64,000 bases of DNA. Origin: Magnolia sinica (lineage: Eukaryota; Streptophyta; Magnoliopsida; Magnoliales; Magnoliaceae). The stretch is from positions 84,523,959-84,587,958 of the forward strand of contig NC_080579.1 of the NCBI RefSeq assembly GCF_029962835.1, written 5' to 3'. How positions within the stretch are numbered: the stretch's first letter is position 1; each line of letters starts with the position of its first letter. Of this stretch, positions 34,310-45,639 are shown piece by piece. The position numbers were made by a program, and so were the translations under genes. The notes beneath the pieces are model-generated. The model was not told where the DNA came from and did not search any database. It was given only the letters and a program-made list of their open reading frames with translations.

Positions 34310-34639
34310 GTGTGGCCCACCTAGATGTATATGTCTTATCCACGCTGTCCACCTATTTTTTCAAATTATATTAGGCCATTAGCCCAAAATCGAAGCATAT
34401 CCAAAGCTTAAGTGGACCACACAAGATGAAACATTAGGGATAAAACATCCACCGTTGAAACTTTCGTGAGATCACTTGCCTCATAAAGTTTTTAACGGTA
34501 GGCATTTAATTCATATTGTTTCTTGTGGTGTTGCATACTTGAGGTTGGCATATACTTCAATTTGGCCACATACCCTAAAATGAGCTCCTAAAACAGATGA
34601 ACGGCTAGAATAAAGACACATTACGGTGTGATCCCACAG
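34310..34639. mobile_element. Palindromic inverted-repeat element
   Basis: It begins GTGTGGCCCACCTAGATG and ends ACATTACGGTGTGATCCCAC. It is shorter than the norm because the middle is reduced. Confidence 0.75.
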
Positions 34640-34646
34640 AGTTACT

Positions 34647-35271
34647 TAGGGCCTGTATGGGAGCGTGGATTTGGATCCCTTGGACTGGCAATCCTCTAGT
34701 GTGTTTGGTACTCTGGGGTGTAAATCAACTTTAATTCAAAAATACCTATGCATGGGATATTTATGCAGGTATGAATTTAATTACTAAATCAATTTTAATA
34801 TTTTTAATTAATTAGATATATAATTTTTGATAATATAGTTGTGATAATCCTGCTGAAATATATATTTTGCCTAAAAATGATAAAATTCTAAATCACAGAT
34901 GGACTGCAAGCATAAGATTATGCTTGAGTGACTAACCAACAATTTTTAATAATTGATCAATATGAACAATGTTTGGATGATATTGAATAATGTTTGGATG
35001 GTACTAATTTACATGGATAATGTTTGGACGGTACTGATCATCATTAGTAGGCCATGTGCCCAATAAAATGATAGCGTACCGTCACATATATGTTATACCG
35101 ATAACTATTGAAATGATTTTAAGTATAATTTCAAGCTCTCACTGTAGATTACAAACCCCTCGGAGAAAGGATCGTAAATCCCTCGTATTGATAATCCCCA
35201 CTTACTTTATGCTTGCAAACAATTAAAGGGACTTTAAACTCCCTCATCCACGGTGCCAAACGACCCATTAG
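34647..35271. mobile_element. hAT-like MITE (GGGCCTGT...GTGGAT termini)
   Basis: The left end TTAGGGCCTGTATGGGAGCG is answered by an inverted right end (CGTTTGGCACCGTGGATGAG on the minus strand, preceded by TAATGGGT). Inside is AT-rich sequence with three tandem GATGNTACTGATNN-type words near 34975-35040. It has no coding potential. Confidence 0.6.
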
Positions 35272-35599
35272 TCCTGACAACCTGCGGTATGTAATTTCAG
35301 GTTGGTGTGAGAGACACTGAATCGTTGTTCCTCAGTTTCACCTTGCTTTCTCAATTGGCAGCTATCCATTCTCCTTGAAAAATCCGCCATATGGATAAAA
35401 GCCGATTGAAAAAGTGGTGAGACCCAACAGCCTGTCGCAGTATAGCTGTCACCCTCGTGCCACGTGACACGTGGCAGCGGATTATTCGCTTCTTACAGTG
35501 AGTAGAGGCGGCCGGTGCTTACATTGTGGATCATGCACGCCGCGACAGAGAAAGTAGATAGGAGCCGCATCGAGTCCGTTTGGGACGCGGATTTTCAAT

Positions 35600-35990
35600 G
35601 TGGGGCCCACTCTGATGTATGTGTCTTATATTCACGCTGTTGGTCTATTTTTCCGGCTCATTCTAGAATAAGAGGCTAAAAACGAAGGATATTAAAATAT
35701 CAAGTGGACCACACCGTAGGAAACCGTGGTTATTTAATGCCCACCATTAAAAATTAATTAAGAGCCATTAAAGTTTTATGGTCCCTTCATCCAGGTCCGT
35801 GTGACCAAATCAACGGGTTGGATGGAAAATAAATATCGCAATTGTCCTTAAGAAATTTTGTGGTGGCAACAATTACTCTATTTATTGTGGTGTGGCCCAC
35901 CTGAGATATACATGTGCTTCATTTTTGAAATAAAGCCCTAAAATTATCTACATTGTGGAAATAAAGTGTATATATCACGGTGGGCCCCAC
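35600..35990. mobile_element. Palindromic inverted-repeat element, full length
   Basis: It begins GTGGGGCCCACTCTGATGTA and ends ATCACGGTGGGCCCCAC. The inner mirrored words are AAGTGGACCACACCG with GTGTGGCCCACCTGAG. Confidence 0.85.
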
Positions 35991-36210
35991 AGTCAGGGAT
36001 CTACACACCTAGATCCATCGAAGCCGTTGTATCTGTGAGTGAGGTGAGTGAGGTGATGTGGTAGAGGTGCTGACTTGGTAAGATTTTATTGGTCCAGTTT
36101 ACACGTGTGAATCACTGCCAAACATATTTTATGACACGTGGCCCGATCAAATGCGATGTAGATTGGTTACTATTTTCACTATCTAAGCTTGGCATAGGCA
36201 GATGCTTTAG

Positions 36211-36533
36211 AGGCCACCTAAATTTATGGTTTTAATCCACACCATTCATCAAATTTTCTGTTTCATGTATATCATAAGCCCAAAAATGAAACAAATCCAA
36301 GGTTTTTGGTGGACTACATACTAGGAATTAAATGCCTGCCACGTCAAAGTTTCAATGATGCTTGACATTTTCATCACTACTGCTTGTGTTGTAGTCTATT
36401 TGAGCTTTGAGCTTTGGATCTGCTTTATTATTATTAATTATTAATTATTATTTTATATTTTTACTTATAACCTAAAATGATATGGTAAAATGAATGTAAG
36501 ATGCAGATAAAACCCATACATTATAGCGGGCCT
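36211..36533. mobile_element. Palindromic element, diverged
   Basis: The order of inner words is kept (CACACCATTCATC, GTGGACTACATAC, TAGTCTATTTGAG, ACATTATAGCGGGCC) but substitutions are many. This is an old copy. Confidence 0.55.
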
Positions 36534-36865
36534 TTTATAGCCCTGGCTTGTGTTTAGTTTAGAACGTCCGGATAGCACTTGCTCCTCTTCCATTCAATCT
36601 TACCATATCAATGTCTCATTGGACTTTCCATTCTCATACTCACTGAACTCGTTCCAAGTGAATGGCTTCGGTACCAAAGTATCTGAGATATATTAAAAGA
36701 CCTAACCTGGTTGACACAAGGTGGAAATATATTTGAAAGTTTTTTGATTGATCAGTTCAAATAAATCTGACCGCATTAGCTCTAGTGGTAAAATTTAATT
36801 CGACAATATACTGCTGTTAGAATATATGGATACAAATCATGTTTGGAAATGGATTAATACGAACT

Positions 36866-37220
36866 ATGACCACACGCTGACTTTAATGAATGTGTTGTAT
36901 ATCCACACCATCAATCCATTTTGATGACTTATTTAAAGCAAGTGCTAAAAATTGAAGCAGATCCAATTCTCTAGTGGACCACAGTGGTGATTGAATTCAC
37001 ATGGCCAAACATAATATTTATATGCCATCCAACTTATTGATAAGGTCAGATAAACTTGTATGAAGGGAAAACTTGAGTGACCCTCATGAAGTTTTTAATA
37101 GTTAATCACCACCATTTCCTAAGGAGTGGTCCACCTAATGTTTAGATCTCCTTTATTTTGGGGCCATGCCCAAAAATGAATGGCCAGAAGCAAATGAACG
37201 GCTTAGACATACAAAATCGG
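36866..37220. mobile_element. Palindromic element, diverged
   Basis: It runs from GACCACACGCTGACTTTAAT to GACATACAAAATCGGTG, with inner CTAGTGGACCACAGTGG mirrored by GGAGTGGTCCACCTAATG. Confidence 0.6.
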
Positions 37221-37392
37221 TGTCATCGTAGCCTAACTAAAATAGGTGTTATCTCAATCTGATCTCATGTCCATCTCACAACGGCACGTGGCTGAATCAA
37301 ATTTGGCCACGTCAGAATATCGGAATATCCATGGTGATTTGAGCACCGGACAATCTACTTCCCCCGACAGAGCGTCAGGGCCCGGGGGCTGT

Positions 37393-37605
37393 TAGAGTTA
37401 GGCATTGGTCCGGATCGAATCGGATTGGGTATAACTCGATCCGATCCGAAATCTCTATGGCCTGATTCGATCCGGGACTAAGTCCGGGTCACCTGACTCG
37501 GATCAATCCAATGCATGGTTGGCCTAACCCGAACCGAGTCCGACTCGGTCAAGGAAATCGAATCGGATCGGGTTGGGTACAATTTGGATCATTTGAATTT
37601 AATTC
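37393..37605. mobile_element. GGATCGGATT-rich hAT-like element (TAGAGYTGGGCA family), partial
   Basis: The left terminus is TAGAGTTAGGCATTGGTCCG. The body is packed with GATCCGATCC, GGATCGG and ACTCGGTC words. The right end passes into a palindromic-element half at 37606, without its own right terminus. Confidence 0.55.
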
Positions 37606-37731
37606 AACTGTTTCATGTGATGTGGTCCACTTCAGCCTTCAATATACTGCATTTTTGTGCTCAAGGCCTAAAATGATATGTCAAAATGGATGAACGGCTT
37701 AGATAAAACATATACATCAAGGTGGGTCCCA
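37606..37731. mobile_element. Palindromic element, right half
   Basis: It runs from ATGTGATGTGGTCCACTTCA to ACATCAAGGTGGGTCCCAC, with no left arm next to it. Confidence 0.7.
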
Positions 37732-37823
37732 CATGACTCTGAAAGAACTATATCCGTGCTTTCACCGGACGTATTATAGTGCTGCCTTTTTCACGCAAGT
37801 CTGTGACTTGCTGTATGTAAGTT

Positions 37824-38170
37824 CTGTGGGTCTGATAATGGGGTATGTGTTATATCCAAACCGTCCATCCATTTTGCGAGCTCGTCTTAAGGCTTGAGAC
37901 GAAAAATAAGACAGATCTAACTATCGTGTGGACCACACGAATTGTTTAACGGTGAAAATCATTCTCTGCTACTATTTGTGGTGTGGTCCAGATGATCTTT
38001 GGATATTATTTATTTTTTGGATAATGCTTTATAATGATATATAAAAATATATGAACAGTGTAGATATAATAAATACATCACTGTGGGGCCATGTAACTTT
38101 GATATCCTTGGAATTGTTCGTACAACTCGGAGCTCGAGGAGCATCAGTGCTTGTCTTCGCACGACACGTA
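37824..38170. mobile_element. Palindromic element, internally deleted, with outer arm
   Basis: It starts TCTGTGGGTCTGATAATGGG and the core ends ACATCACTGTGGGGCCATG. After that an outer arm, TTCGTACAACTCGGAGCTCG, continues to about 38170. The same outer arm follows the copy at 62884-63325, showing a shared subfamily. Confidence 0.7.
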
Positions 38171-38556
38171 CATATAGCAATTAGAGTGGATGTCAGATGA
38201 AAAAATTAGCACTGTAGACGAGTCCATACAAGGCCTTTTTCTCTTCTTTTTTTACCGTCCAGAAACTTATCTTACCAAAGACGATTTTTAAGGTACGGAC
38301 ATTAGTTTTTTTACAAAAATACCCCTGCCTATTAGGGTAAGCAGCTGGAAAAGGCAAAGGTATTTTCGTCTTTCTGGGTTCATCCGTACGAATAGTAGTC
38401 TACTTTGGTAATTAAGGTTTTTTTTCGGGTCGAATGAAATAATGTGGGTAGTCCGTCGGGTCTATACTAAAAAATTACCCATGTCAGATAGACATCATGG
38501 TGGGCGCACATAGAAGGAAACGGATTGGCTACTCCCCCTGACATGGTCGGTGCTAT

Positions 38557-38965
38557 GTGGACCCCACCATGATGTATTTTTTTCATCCATGCCATCCATC
38601 TATTTTTATAGATCATTTTACAGTATAGTCTAAAAATGAGGTATATCCAAATCTCAAGTGGACCACATTACAGGAAACAGTGTTGAATGAGAGTCGACCA
38701 TTAAAAACATTTTAAGGGCTATAAAAGTTTTGGATCAAGCTGATCTTTGTTTTTTCTCTTCATCTGGGACTGTATGACCTAATCAACAGATTGGATGTCA
38801 AATAAACAGTATAGTAGGCCTTAGGAGGATTTTAATGGTGGATATCCAACCGCTATTGTTTTCACGTGGTGTGGTCCACCTGAGATTTATATTCCTCTCA
38901 TTTTTGGTACCAAGCCATAACATGAACTTTAAAAATGGATGAACGGAATGAATAAAACACACACA
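38557..38965. mobile_element. Palindromic element cut by GGATCGGATT element
   Basis: It begins ATGTGGACCCCACCATGATG and runs to AATAAAACACACACATTCG. The last about 15 bp of the expected right end are missing where the GGATCGGATT-rich unit begins. A left outer arm, CGGATTGGCTACTCCCCCTG (38521-38540), is present. Confidence 0.75.
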
Positions 38966-39490
38966 TTCGGATCAGGTTGGATCGGACCGAATCAGATCCA
39001 AACGGATCGGATTCCGGATCCTGCAGGGAGCAGGTGTTGGAAAGAATTCTGGTCTCATAAGAGAGAGAACTAACCAGTTGCTTTCTCTGTTCACGTGATA
39101 AAATTCAATACTCCTGTTCTGTTTGCTCCTGGCCGTTTGGAAGCGAGCCAAACTAATTCATGTCTGGTCGTGAAGCCACCTCCACACCAGCGGTAATGGA
39201 ATAATCATCATGTTCAGCAAATCCTTATCTTCTTTTCCCACACAACTCATATAGAAGCTATGTCCCACAAACGGTGCCAACAAATGCATGTGGTTTATTC
39301 ACTCCTGATCGGGTCGGGTCGGGTCGGATTGGATCCAATTGGATCGGATTCCGGATCGGTCCGGGTAGGCATGAATCCGAACTCGACCCAAAAAGCTTTC
39401 GGATCTAGCCTGCCCTACTCGACCCACACTGATCCAGGTCGTCGGATCGGGTCGGATTCATAAGATTAGGTCAGGATTGCCCAGCTCTAG
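38966..39490. mobile_element. GGATCGGATT-rich hAT-like element (right terminus present)
   Basis: The flanks are rich in GGATCGGATT and CGGGTCGGGTC words around a non-repetitive middle (about 39025-39300). It ends TTGCCCAGCTCTAG at 39490, the inverted form of the TAGAGCTGGGCA terminus found at 62669. Confidence 0.6.
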
Positions 39491-39884
39491 GGGTTGTTGA
39501 TGTGTTGGTGATGCGTGCATTGTAGTCTCGGCGTCTGGTTCTCGCGGCCCGCGAAAAGATATTATCCAAGCGACATAAACAAGTGTGCGTTTGTAACCAT
39601 TTATTAGATGGTGACAGCTCATTGACATCAAACCTTGCGTAGTTTCAGCCAATCCAAATCGTCTAGGTACCTGTCTTTGTAAAAGATGGAATGTGGCCCA
39701 AATATTATGCTCACGTAGAGATCTTGACCGTCCAGTTGTAATCCTGAGATGGATGGGTAAAAAGTACACATGTTACAGTCCAATCGAATTGTAGATGTTG
39801 AGGGAACGGTTGGATCATACTCCATCCCCATTTCAGACAATGTTTGATGGTCTGGATTAACTTCCTTAATCTAACGATGGCCAA

Positions 39885-40032
39885 TGTGAGTGCATGATGG
39901 GCCAATACAGCAGCTCTAGTAATTCCATGACGGAGACACTTCATGGTTTCATACATCATGTGAGTGCATGATAGGCCAATACAGCAACTCTAGTAATTCC
40001 ATGACGGAGACACTTCAGGGTTTCATACATCA
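39885..40032. repeat. Tandem duplication, period 74 bp
   Basis: Two adjacent copies each begin TGTGAGTGCATGAT and contain CTCTAGTAATTCCATGACGG and ACTTCA(T/G)GGTTTCATACAT. They differ at only a few positions. Confidence 0.88.
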
Positions 40033-40251
40033 TCAGCGCGTCAATGATCTTGATCGGTGATGGATGAACATCCATGCTAGGTGTACGGTGGATTAGTTGC
40101 CATGGAATGGAAGCAAATGCAAATGATGATCCAACGTCTGTGATCGATTCTTTATGGGACAATACATCAGGCGGAAAGGAGACTTGTTGCATACGATCCT
40201 ACGTATGTGAGTTCCATTCAATCGAGACATGTGGGGGCTTCTTTTTTTTTT

Positions 40252-40786
40252 CGGTTAGCTTGTTACTACAGCTCCAACTCGGCTCAGCTCGGTCCTCGAG
40301 CCTGACTGGCCAGCTTGGGCCGAGTTCGAGCCAAGATTGAGCCGAGTTCGCCATTGAGGCATTTCCACAAACACTTGAGCTGCTACTTCAAAAACCCACT
40401 GTTTTACAAACAGAGGTAATGGCTTTACAGGTGTTTTATCAAACACCTTCTAAGTTACATAAAAACCCCCCCAAAAAGAGAAAGAGAGAGAGAGAGAGAA
40501 GGTATTTATTTAATATACAAACCTTTCTTGCCACCAACCAAACCTTCCTTGCCACCAGGCACATTTCGTTGAGTCATTTTATCAAATAGTTGGTGAGCAA
40601 CATCAATGGCAAAGTAATCGAGTCACCAAACTGGTTCGATCCGAGTTCGATTCGAGCTGGATTCGATCCAAGTCGAGTAGAGCTAGGGCCTACTCGAACT
40701 CGACTTGAACTCATTTTCGAGCTCAATAACTCAGCTTCGAACCGAGTCAAAGCTAACCGAGCTAGCTCGGTTCGTTTACACCCCTA
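40252..40786 (-). mobile_element. hAT-like element with PPR-like insert
   Basis: Minus-strand copy of the family at 2022. The terminus on the right reads CGGTTCGTTTACACCCCTA. The interior on the minus strand encodes AIDVAHQLFDKMTQRNVPGG, a good PPR-like stretch without a stop, then GGCAAGG-rich words duplicated in tandem. A GA run is at 40481-40500. Confidence 0.7.
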
Positions 40787-40859
40787 TACACAGCCACTGT
40801 CAATTCACACTTCACTGTTGGCCACCCCCATGTGGGATCTCACCTTGACATGACTTTGA

Positions 40860-41617
40860 CATCCAACCCATCCATCAGGTGTGCCCCACAATGTTAGCCC
40901 GATAGATCGTGCTGTGAAAAAAAAGTTTTATTTGAAAAACTTCTGGTTTAAACGTTTTTTATAATAACACTATATCGCAAAGGAGAGAATTAAAAACATT
41001 GTTTGTACGGGAGGTGTGTTGTATTTTATTATTTGTTTAGTTAATTTGTAGAGTACCGAGACTTGCGTGTGAGGGCATGGGCATGTAAGGTAGTATGGTT
41101 GTAGGGTGCTAATGGTACACTTTACACTTTGCGACAGAAAATATGGTAAGCTGTTGGAAAAAAGTTTAACTGTACATACAACGTTAAAGCAGACTATGCA
41201 GAAAATGTTGCATATGGCTAATAAGCCTAAACAGCTAGCATGCAATAACGGATTGTCCCACATAACTAACAGCCAGAAACTGTTAATAAGAAGTAACTTC
41301 TCACCAACAATTATATAACAATTATATTGAGTTAAAACCCTGTATCAAAATGGTAATCAACCATGGCATGTATAAACAGTGTATGATTGGTTAATTAGAC
41401 CAACACCAGCACTCAACAACGAACGCTGAACGCTTCGGTCTGTCTTTATATTTTCAAATTTTCAATTATTTTATATTAAAATTATAAAATCTGTAATTTG
41501 CGATGACAGATGTAAGATCAACTGATACAGATTTCAGATGGGTCGCGTCATCGGCAACTGAACAGGGAGCGGATTAGGTGAGACCCCGGATCCACCGGGT
41601 GGGTGGGACTCCTGACT
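40860..41617. other. Intergenic AT-rich, no gene seen
   Basis: Short frames on both strands only. Nothing was recognised. Confidence 0.4.
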
Positions 41618-42490
41618 GTGGGGCTCACGGTGACGTATCTGCCATACATCCACACCGTCCAACCATTTTCAAATCTCATTTTAGGAGATGATTCCAAAAA
41701 TGAAGAATACCCAAATCTTAGGTGGACCACACCACAAGAAACAGTCTTGATTGTATCCCACCGTTAAAAACTTCATGGGTCATAGCTGTTCGACTTGAAT
41801 TGAGCTGCAAATTCAATTCGCACGCTACGCTAATCACCTTGCCTAGCTTCAAATAACAGCAACAATGGCCGCAGTAGAAACGAATGTCCCGGATGTTCAC
41901 ACGTACCACACTGGCACGTGTAGAGTTACCTTCCATTCAGTGGCACGCGTAGCAAGACAGGCCACCTACTCGGAAAATAAACGTTTCTCATCTCCCACAC
42001 ATGCGCAACGCACGCACGTATTGCCAAAATGCCACGTGGGAGAAGATGGAAAGAGTGGGTCAACCTTTCTCAGGGCCCACCATGAACAAAACCTGATGTA
42101 TGAAGCTGATCGACTCTACTCATCAGATCCCACAATCAGACGAGAAGAACCGATAATTACAAAGAAAATAACAACGGCCTATCTTCAACATCACGTGTAG
42201 CCGACTTGATAAGTGGACCAACTTGGATCTTTGGATATCCGAGCCCTACCTGATAGACGGGTCGGATCTCTTACACATACGGTCCATTGCCACGTGTCGG
42301 CCTTCACCGGATCAATATATTCCCGCGAATATCTTCATGAAGATTCAACATTGGGCGTTCAATCACAACGGTTGGATGTAGTTTGTCCTACTTGATTTTG
42401 GATCTACTTTTAGGGATAATGTTCCAATGTCACCTTCCAAAACTGATAGACGGAGTGGATTTATCGGGGACATCTCGGTGGGCCCCACAC
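41618..42490. mobile_element. Split palindromic element with about 570 bp between halves
   Basis: A left half (41618-41785, GACTGTGGGGCTCACGGTGA to CCACCGTTAAAAACTTCATG) and a right half (42355-42490, CAATCACAACGGTTGGATG to TCGGTGGGCCCCACAC) are separated by 41786-42354. The left half also shows the outer arm GGTGGGTGGGACTCCTGACT. The intervening DNA has four CACGTG G-boxes (near 41917, 42032, 42193 and 42292) and no recognised gene. The halves may be one copy split by an insertion or two separate remnants. Confidence 0.55.
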
Positions 42491-42601
42491 AGAGCAGGAA
42501 CTTTCTGTCGTGAGTGCTGCCAGCGAATGGAGTGGACTCATCCGAGTTGAGGTGCAGACAGCTGTCTCAGATAAGGGCGCGGCTTCGGTGTATCCATGAA
42601 C

Positions 42602-43075
42602 CCACAGAGGTGGGTGGATCCCAGACTGTGGGGCCCACTTTGATGTATATACCTTAAATTCAATCCGTCTATCCGTTTTTAAATATAATTTTGGATTATA
42701 ATTAAATTAAATAGATAAAAATCTCAGGTGAACCAGATCACAGTAAACAATGGTGATTAACCATTTAGAAATTCTTGTGGGCAATAAAAGTATTAGATCA
42801 AGATGATATTTGTATGGTCCCTTCATCCAGTCTTTTTGACCTTATCAAAAGGTTGGATGGGGAATCAACATTACGATGGACTCCTAGAAGTTTTTAATGG
42901 TGAATATTCAATCATGGCTTTTTTCCTGCGGTATGGTCCACCTGAGACTTGGATCTTCTTCATTTTTTATATCATACCCTAAAAAAAGATGAAAAAAATG
43001 GATGGACAGCCCGTATTTAAGATACATACATCAAGGTGGGCCCCACAGTCTGGGGTTCACCCACCTCGGTAGATC
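42602..43075. mobile_element. Palindromic element with extended arms
   Basis: The core 42628-43047 starts GTGGGGCCCACTTTGATGTA and ends ACATCAAGGTGGGCCCCAC. The mirror continues outside it: CAGAGGTGGGTGGATCCCAG on the left against CTGGGGTTCACCCACCTCGG on the right. Confidence 0.85.
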
Positions 43076-43118
43076 CGGACATCCACCGAAGCCGCACCCA
43101 TGAAAGACATGGAAACGT

Positions 43119-43633
43119 GGGGAACGGATTGGCTACTCCCCCTGCCACCAGCCAATGGCTGGTGGTCAGTGCTCTCTGGGCCCTATCATGATGTATGCGT
43201 TTCATCCATGCCGTCCATCTATTTTTGCAGATCATTTTATGGTATGAAAAAAAAACAATCAGGTATATAAAAATCTCAAGTGGACCACATTATAGGAAAA
43301 AGTGTTGAATGAGCGTCGACCATTAAAAACCTTTCGGGGCCATAAAAGTTTTGGATCAAGCTGATCTTTGTTTTTTCCCTTCATCTGGGCCTGGATGTCA
43401 AATAAACAGTACAGTGGGCATTAGGAGGATTTTAATGGTGGATATCCAATCATTTTTTATTTCCTATGGTGTGGTCAACCTAAGATTTATATCCCTCTAA
43501 TTTTTAGGATGAAGCACTAAAATGATCTCTAAAAATAGATGAACGGAATGGATGAAACACATACATCATATAGGGTCCCACAGAGCACCGACCATCAGCC
43601 ACCGGGCTGGAGGGGAGTAGCCAATCCGTTTCC
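43119..43633. mobile_element. Palindromic element with GGATTGGCTACTCCCC outer arms
   Basis: The outer left arm GGAACGGATTGGCTACTCCC is mirrored by GGGGAGTAGCCAATCCGTTT. Inside these, GCCACCAGCCAATGGCTGG is mirrored by a GGCTGATGGTCGGTGC-type word (43590-43610). The common core sits within. The whole is about 515 bp. Confidence 0.85.
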
Positions 43634-43639
43634 GAAGAC

Positions 43640-45635
43640 GTATCAAGATGTGTCCTGCCACGTACGTTGTTGGGCCCCACCAGCCAAAGCTTATCCGATG
43701 TAGATCGACCAAACCTCAAATAATTAGTATCGACGATCGAGATAGACTCCTGATGAGACGGCACGATGCTACATGGGCTGGATGGCTGTTTGACACGTGT
43801 CTTTCATAAAAGACAAAACTAGCCCACAATTAAAGCAGCAAAAGTTAGGAAGTGGGGAGCAGTCAAAGGGCACTCCCAGTCACCGGAAATCGCTGCTCTC
43901 TTACGCATGAGGAATTACATCATACTCGCTCGAGGAAATAGACATTGTACTCGAGCGTTTGCAGTTCTCAAAAGTGGAGACCGTGGGACAGTGATCTAGA
44001 CCATTGATATGATGATAACCACCGTGGATGGCCCCCTTCCCGTAAATTTACTTTAATGGATGATCTCAACCGCTAATCTGAACCGCTGCTGTGTTTCCCT
44101 TTCTAGAGTATGTACTGGTCGGTGGCTAGTTGAATGATGATCCTGTCCAGGAAACGTTCGTTAATGGTCCAGGTAAGATCCCAAAAGATCAAAGGTCTGG
44201 ATCAATAGAATCTGGGGCCCAAGGATATGGACAGTATCCTCGAGTTTTGGATTAGTGCAACTGGGGCCTTTGATTGAGTGATCTAGACCGTTGTTACTAT
44301 TTTTCACACCGTCAAAAACAGCATGCTCTAGACAATATGTGACGGGATAATCCTAACCTTTGATCGGTGCCATGAAAATAGACCGTTCAATATAAGAAAT
44401 GCAACAACTGTCTACATTTAAATGAGAAGAAGACCAAAGATTGGATATCTAGAAGCTCCTATTGTTGGATATTTTCAATATATGCACATCCATCGGATCT
44501 CACATCATTTCAACGGTATAGATCATGGAAAAATGGACCCCAACCGTTCAAATTGAGAACTCGAGTATAACTTACCTATCATCGGGTCGAGTACCATGTG
44601 TCCCTGTATTAAAAGTTTCCCACCACGTCAGTGCGCCGCGCAGAAGTGGAAGTCCGACCCGGTCCACTCGTCCGGTTCGGTGAGAGCCGTTCATCCCTAG
44701 ATTTCATTTTTTATGGACCAAGGTAGATTTTTTCTCGTTGATTTTATATCTTAATCATGAGATGGGTGGACCGGACCAGAACCATTGGGAAAATTGTGGT
44801 GGGACCCATGAATGGTCCAGATTTCTGGATGACATACATTTGTCCGGTTTGAACGCCATGCACAGTATAAGAAAATTGGTGAGTAATCTAGACCGTTGAT
44901 CTGATAGAGGAATGTAATTGTAATTGGAAAATGCAACAGGTCTCCAATTATGAATGATCCTAGCCATCCAATCCTTAGCCTTCCTCCTGTTGAATATGAA
45001 CCATTGCAAACCACTAATTGAAGGTTAGCATTGTTCCATCACGATCGTACATCTTTGCACAATACACGCAGGCTCTCGATTCTGATAAGTGGGCCCATGA
45101 TTCGGTAATCCAACCCACTGATCCGTTGTACCGCACAATAGATGGACCATCTCTTGATAAACATTCTCATCGGGATAATCTTGACCTTTTATTATATGAT
45201 CTGCAAATAAACGATTAGAAATATCCTAATAGTGATCGCTATCATCACCCAATCTGCCATCAATAGGACTCCAAAACCTACCGACGCTTGCGAGAACTGA
45301 AAAACCATGTACACCGTTCTATGAAGTGGGCCATCTATGGGGGACGATGATGAGAACCGTTAATTCATCCCTATGACTCCACAACCGGACCATATGCCAA
45401 ATTTACAATGATAAGACGGTCATAACAAGTAATCATTGTGTATTTTGGTCTATGACCCGATCATGGGTGTCCCCAACTAATGAACGGTCCAGATCAATTT
45501 GCATTACGACATGTAGAGAAACTAAGAGTACAAAATTTCATCCACCTAAGTGCACCGGATCTTTTAATAAATCAACATTAGTTATTGTTTATCTGTCTAA
45601 TGATGTTTGTTGGGAGTAGTAAAACGGAATTTTTT
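43640..45635. repeat. Intergenic stretch with GGTCCAGATC-type repeats, no gene
   Basis: Repeated words of the type 'gatctagaccgttgat' and 'aatggtccag' occur about every 100-200 bp on both strands (for example 43993, 44170, 44283, 44812, 44885, 45490). This suggests an old inverted-repeat or tandemly built element. Frames at 44751-45014 lack recognisable domains. Confidence 0.45.
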
Positions 45636-45639
45636 CTGC

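Noticed and set aside
36765..36850. tRNA gene or SINE (CTCTAGTGGTAAAA word)
   Set aside because: Only an A-box-like word is present; no B box and no cloverleaf could be drawn.
41865..42200. Plus-strand frame of 111 codons
   Set aside because: No domain. It coincides with the G-box-rich non-coding stretch between two transposon halves.
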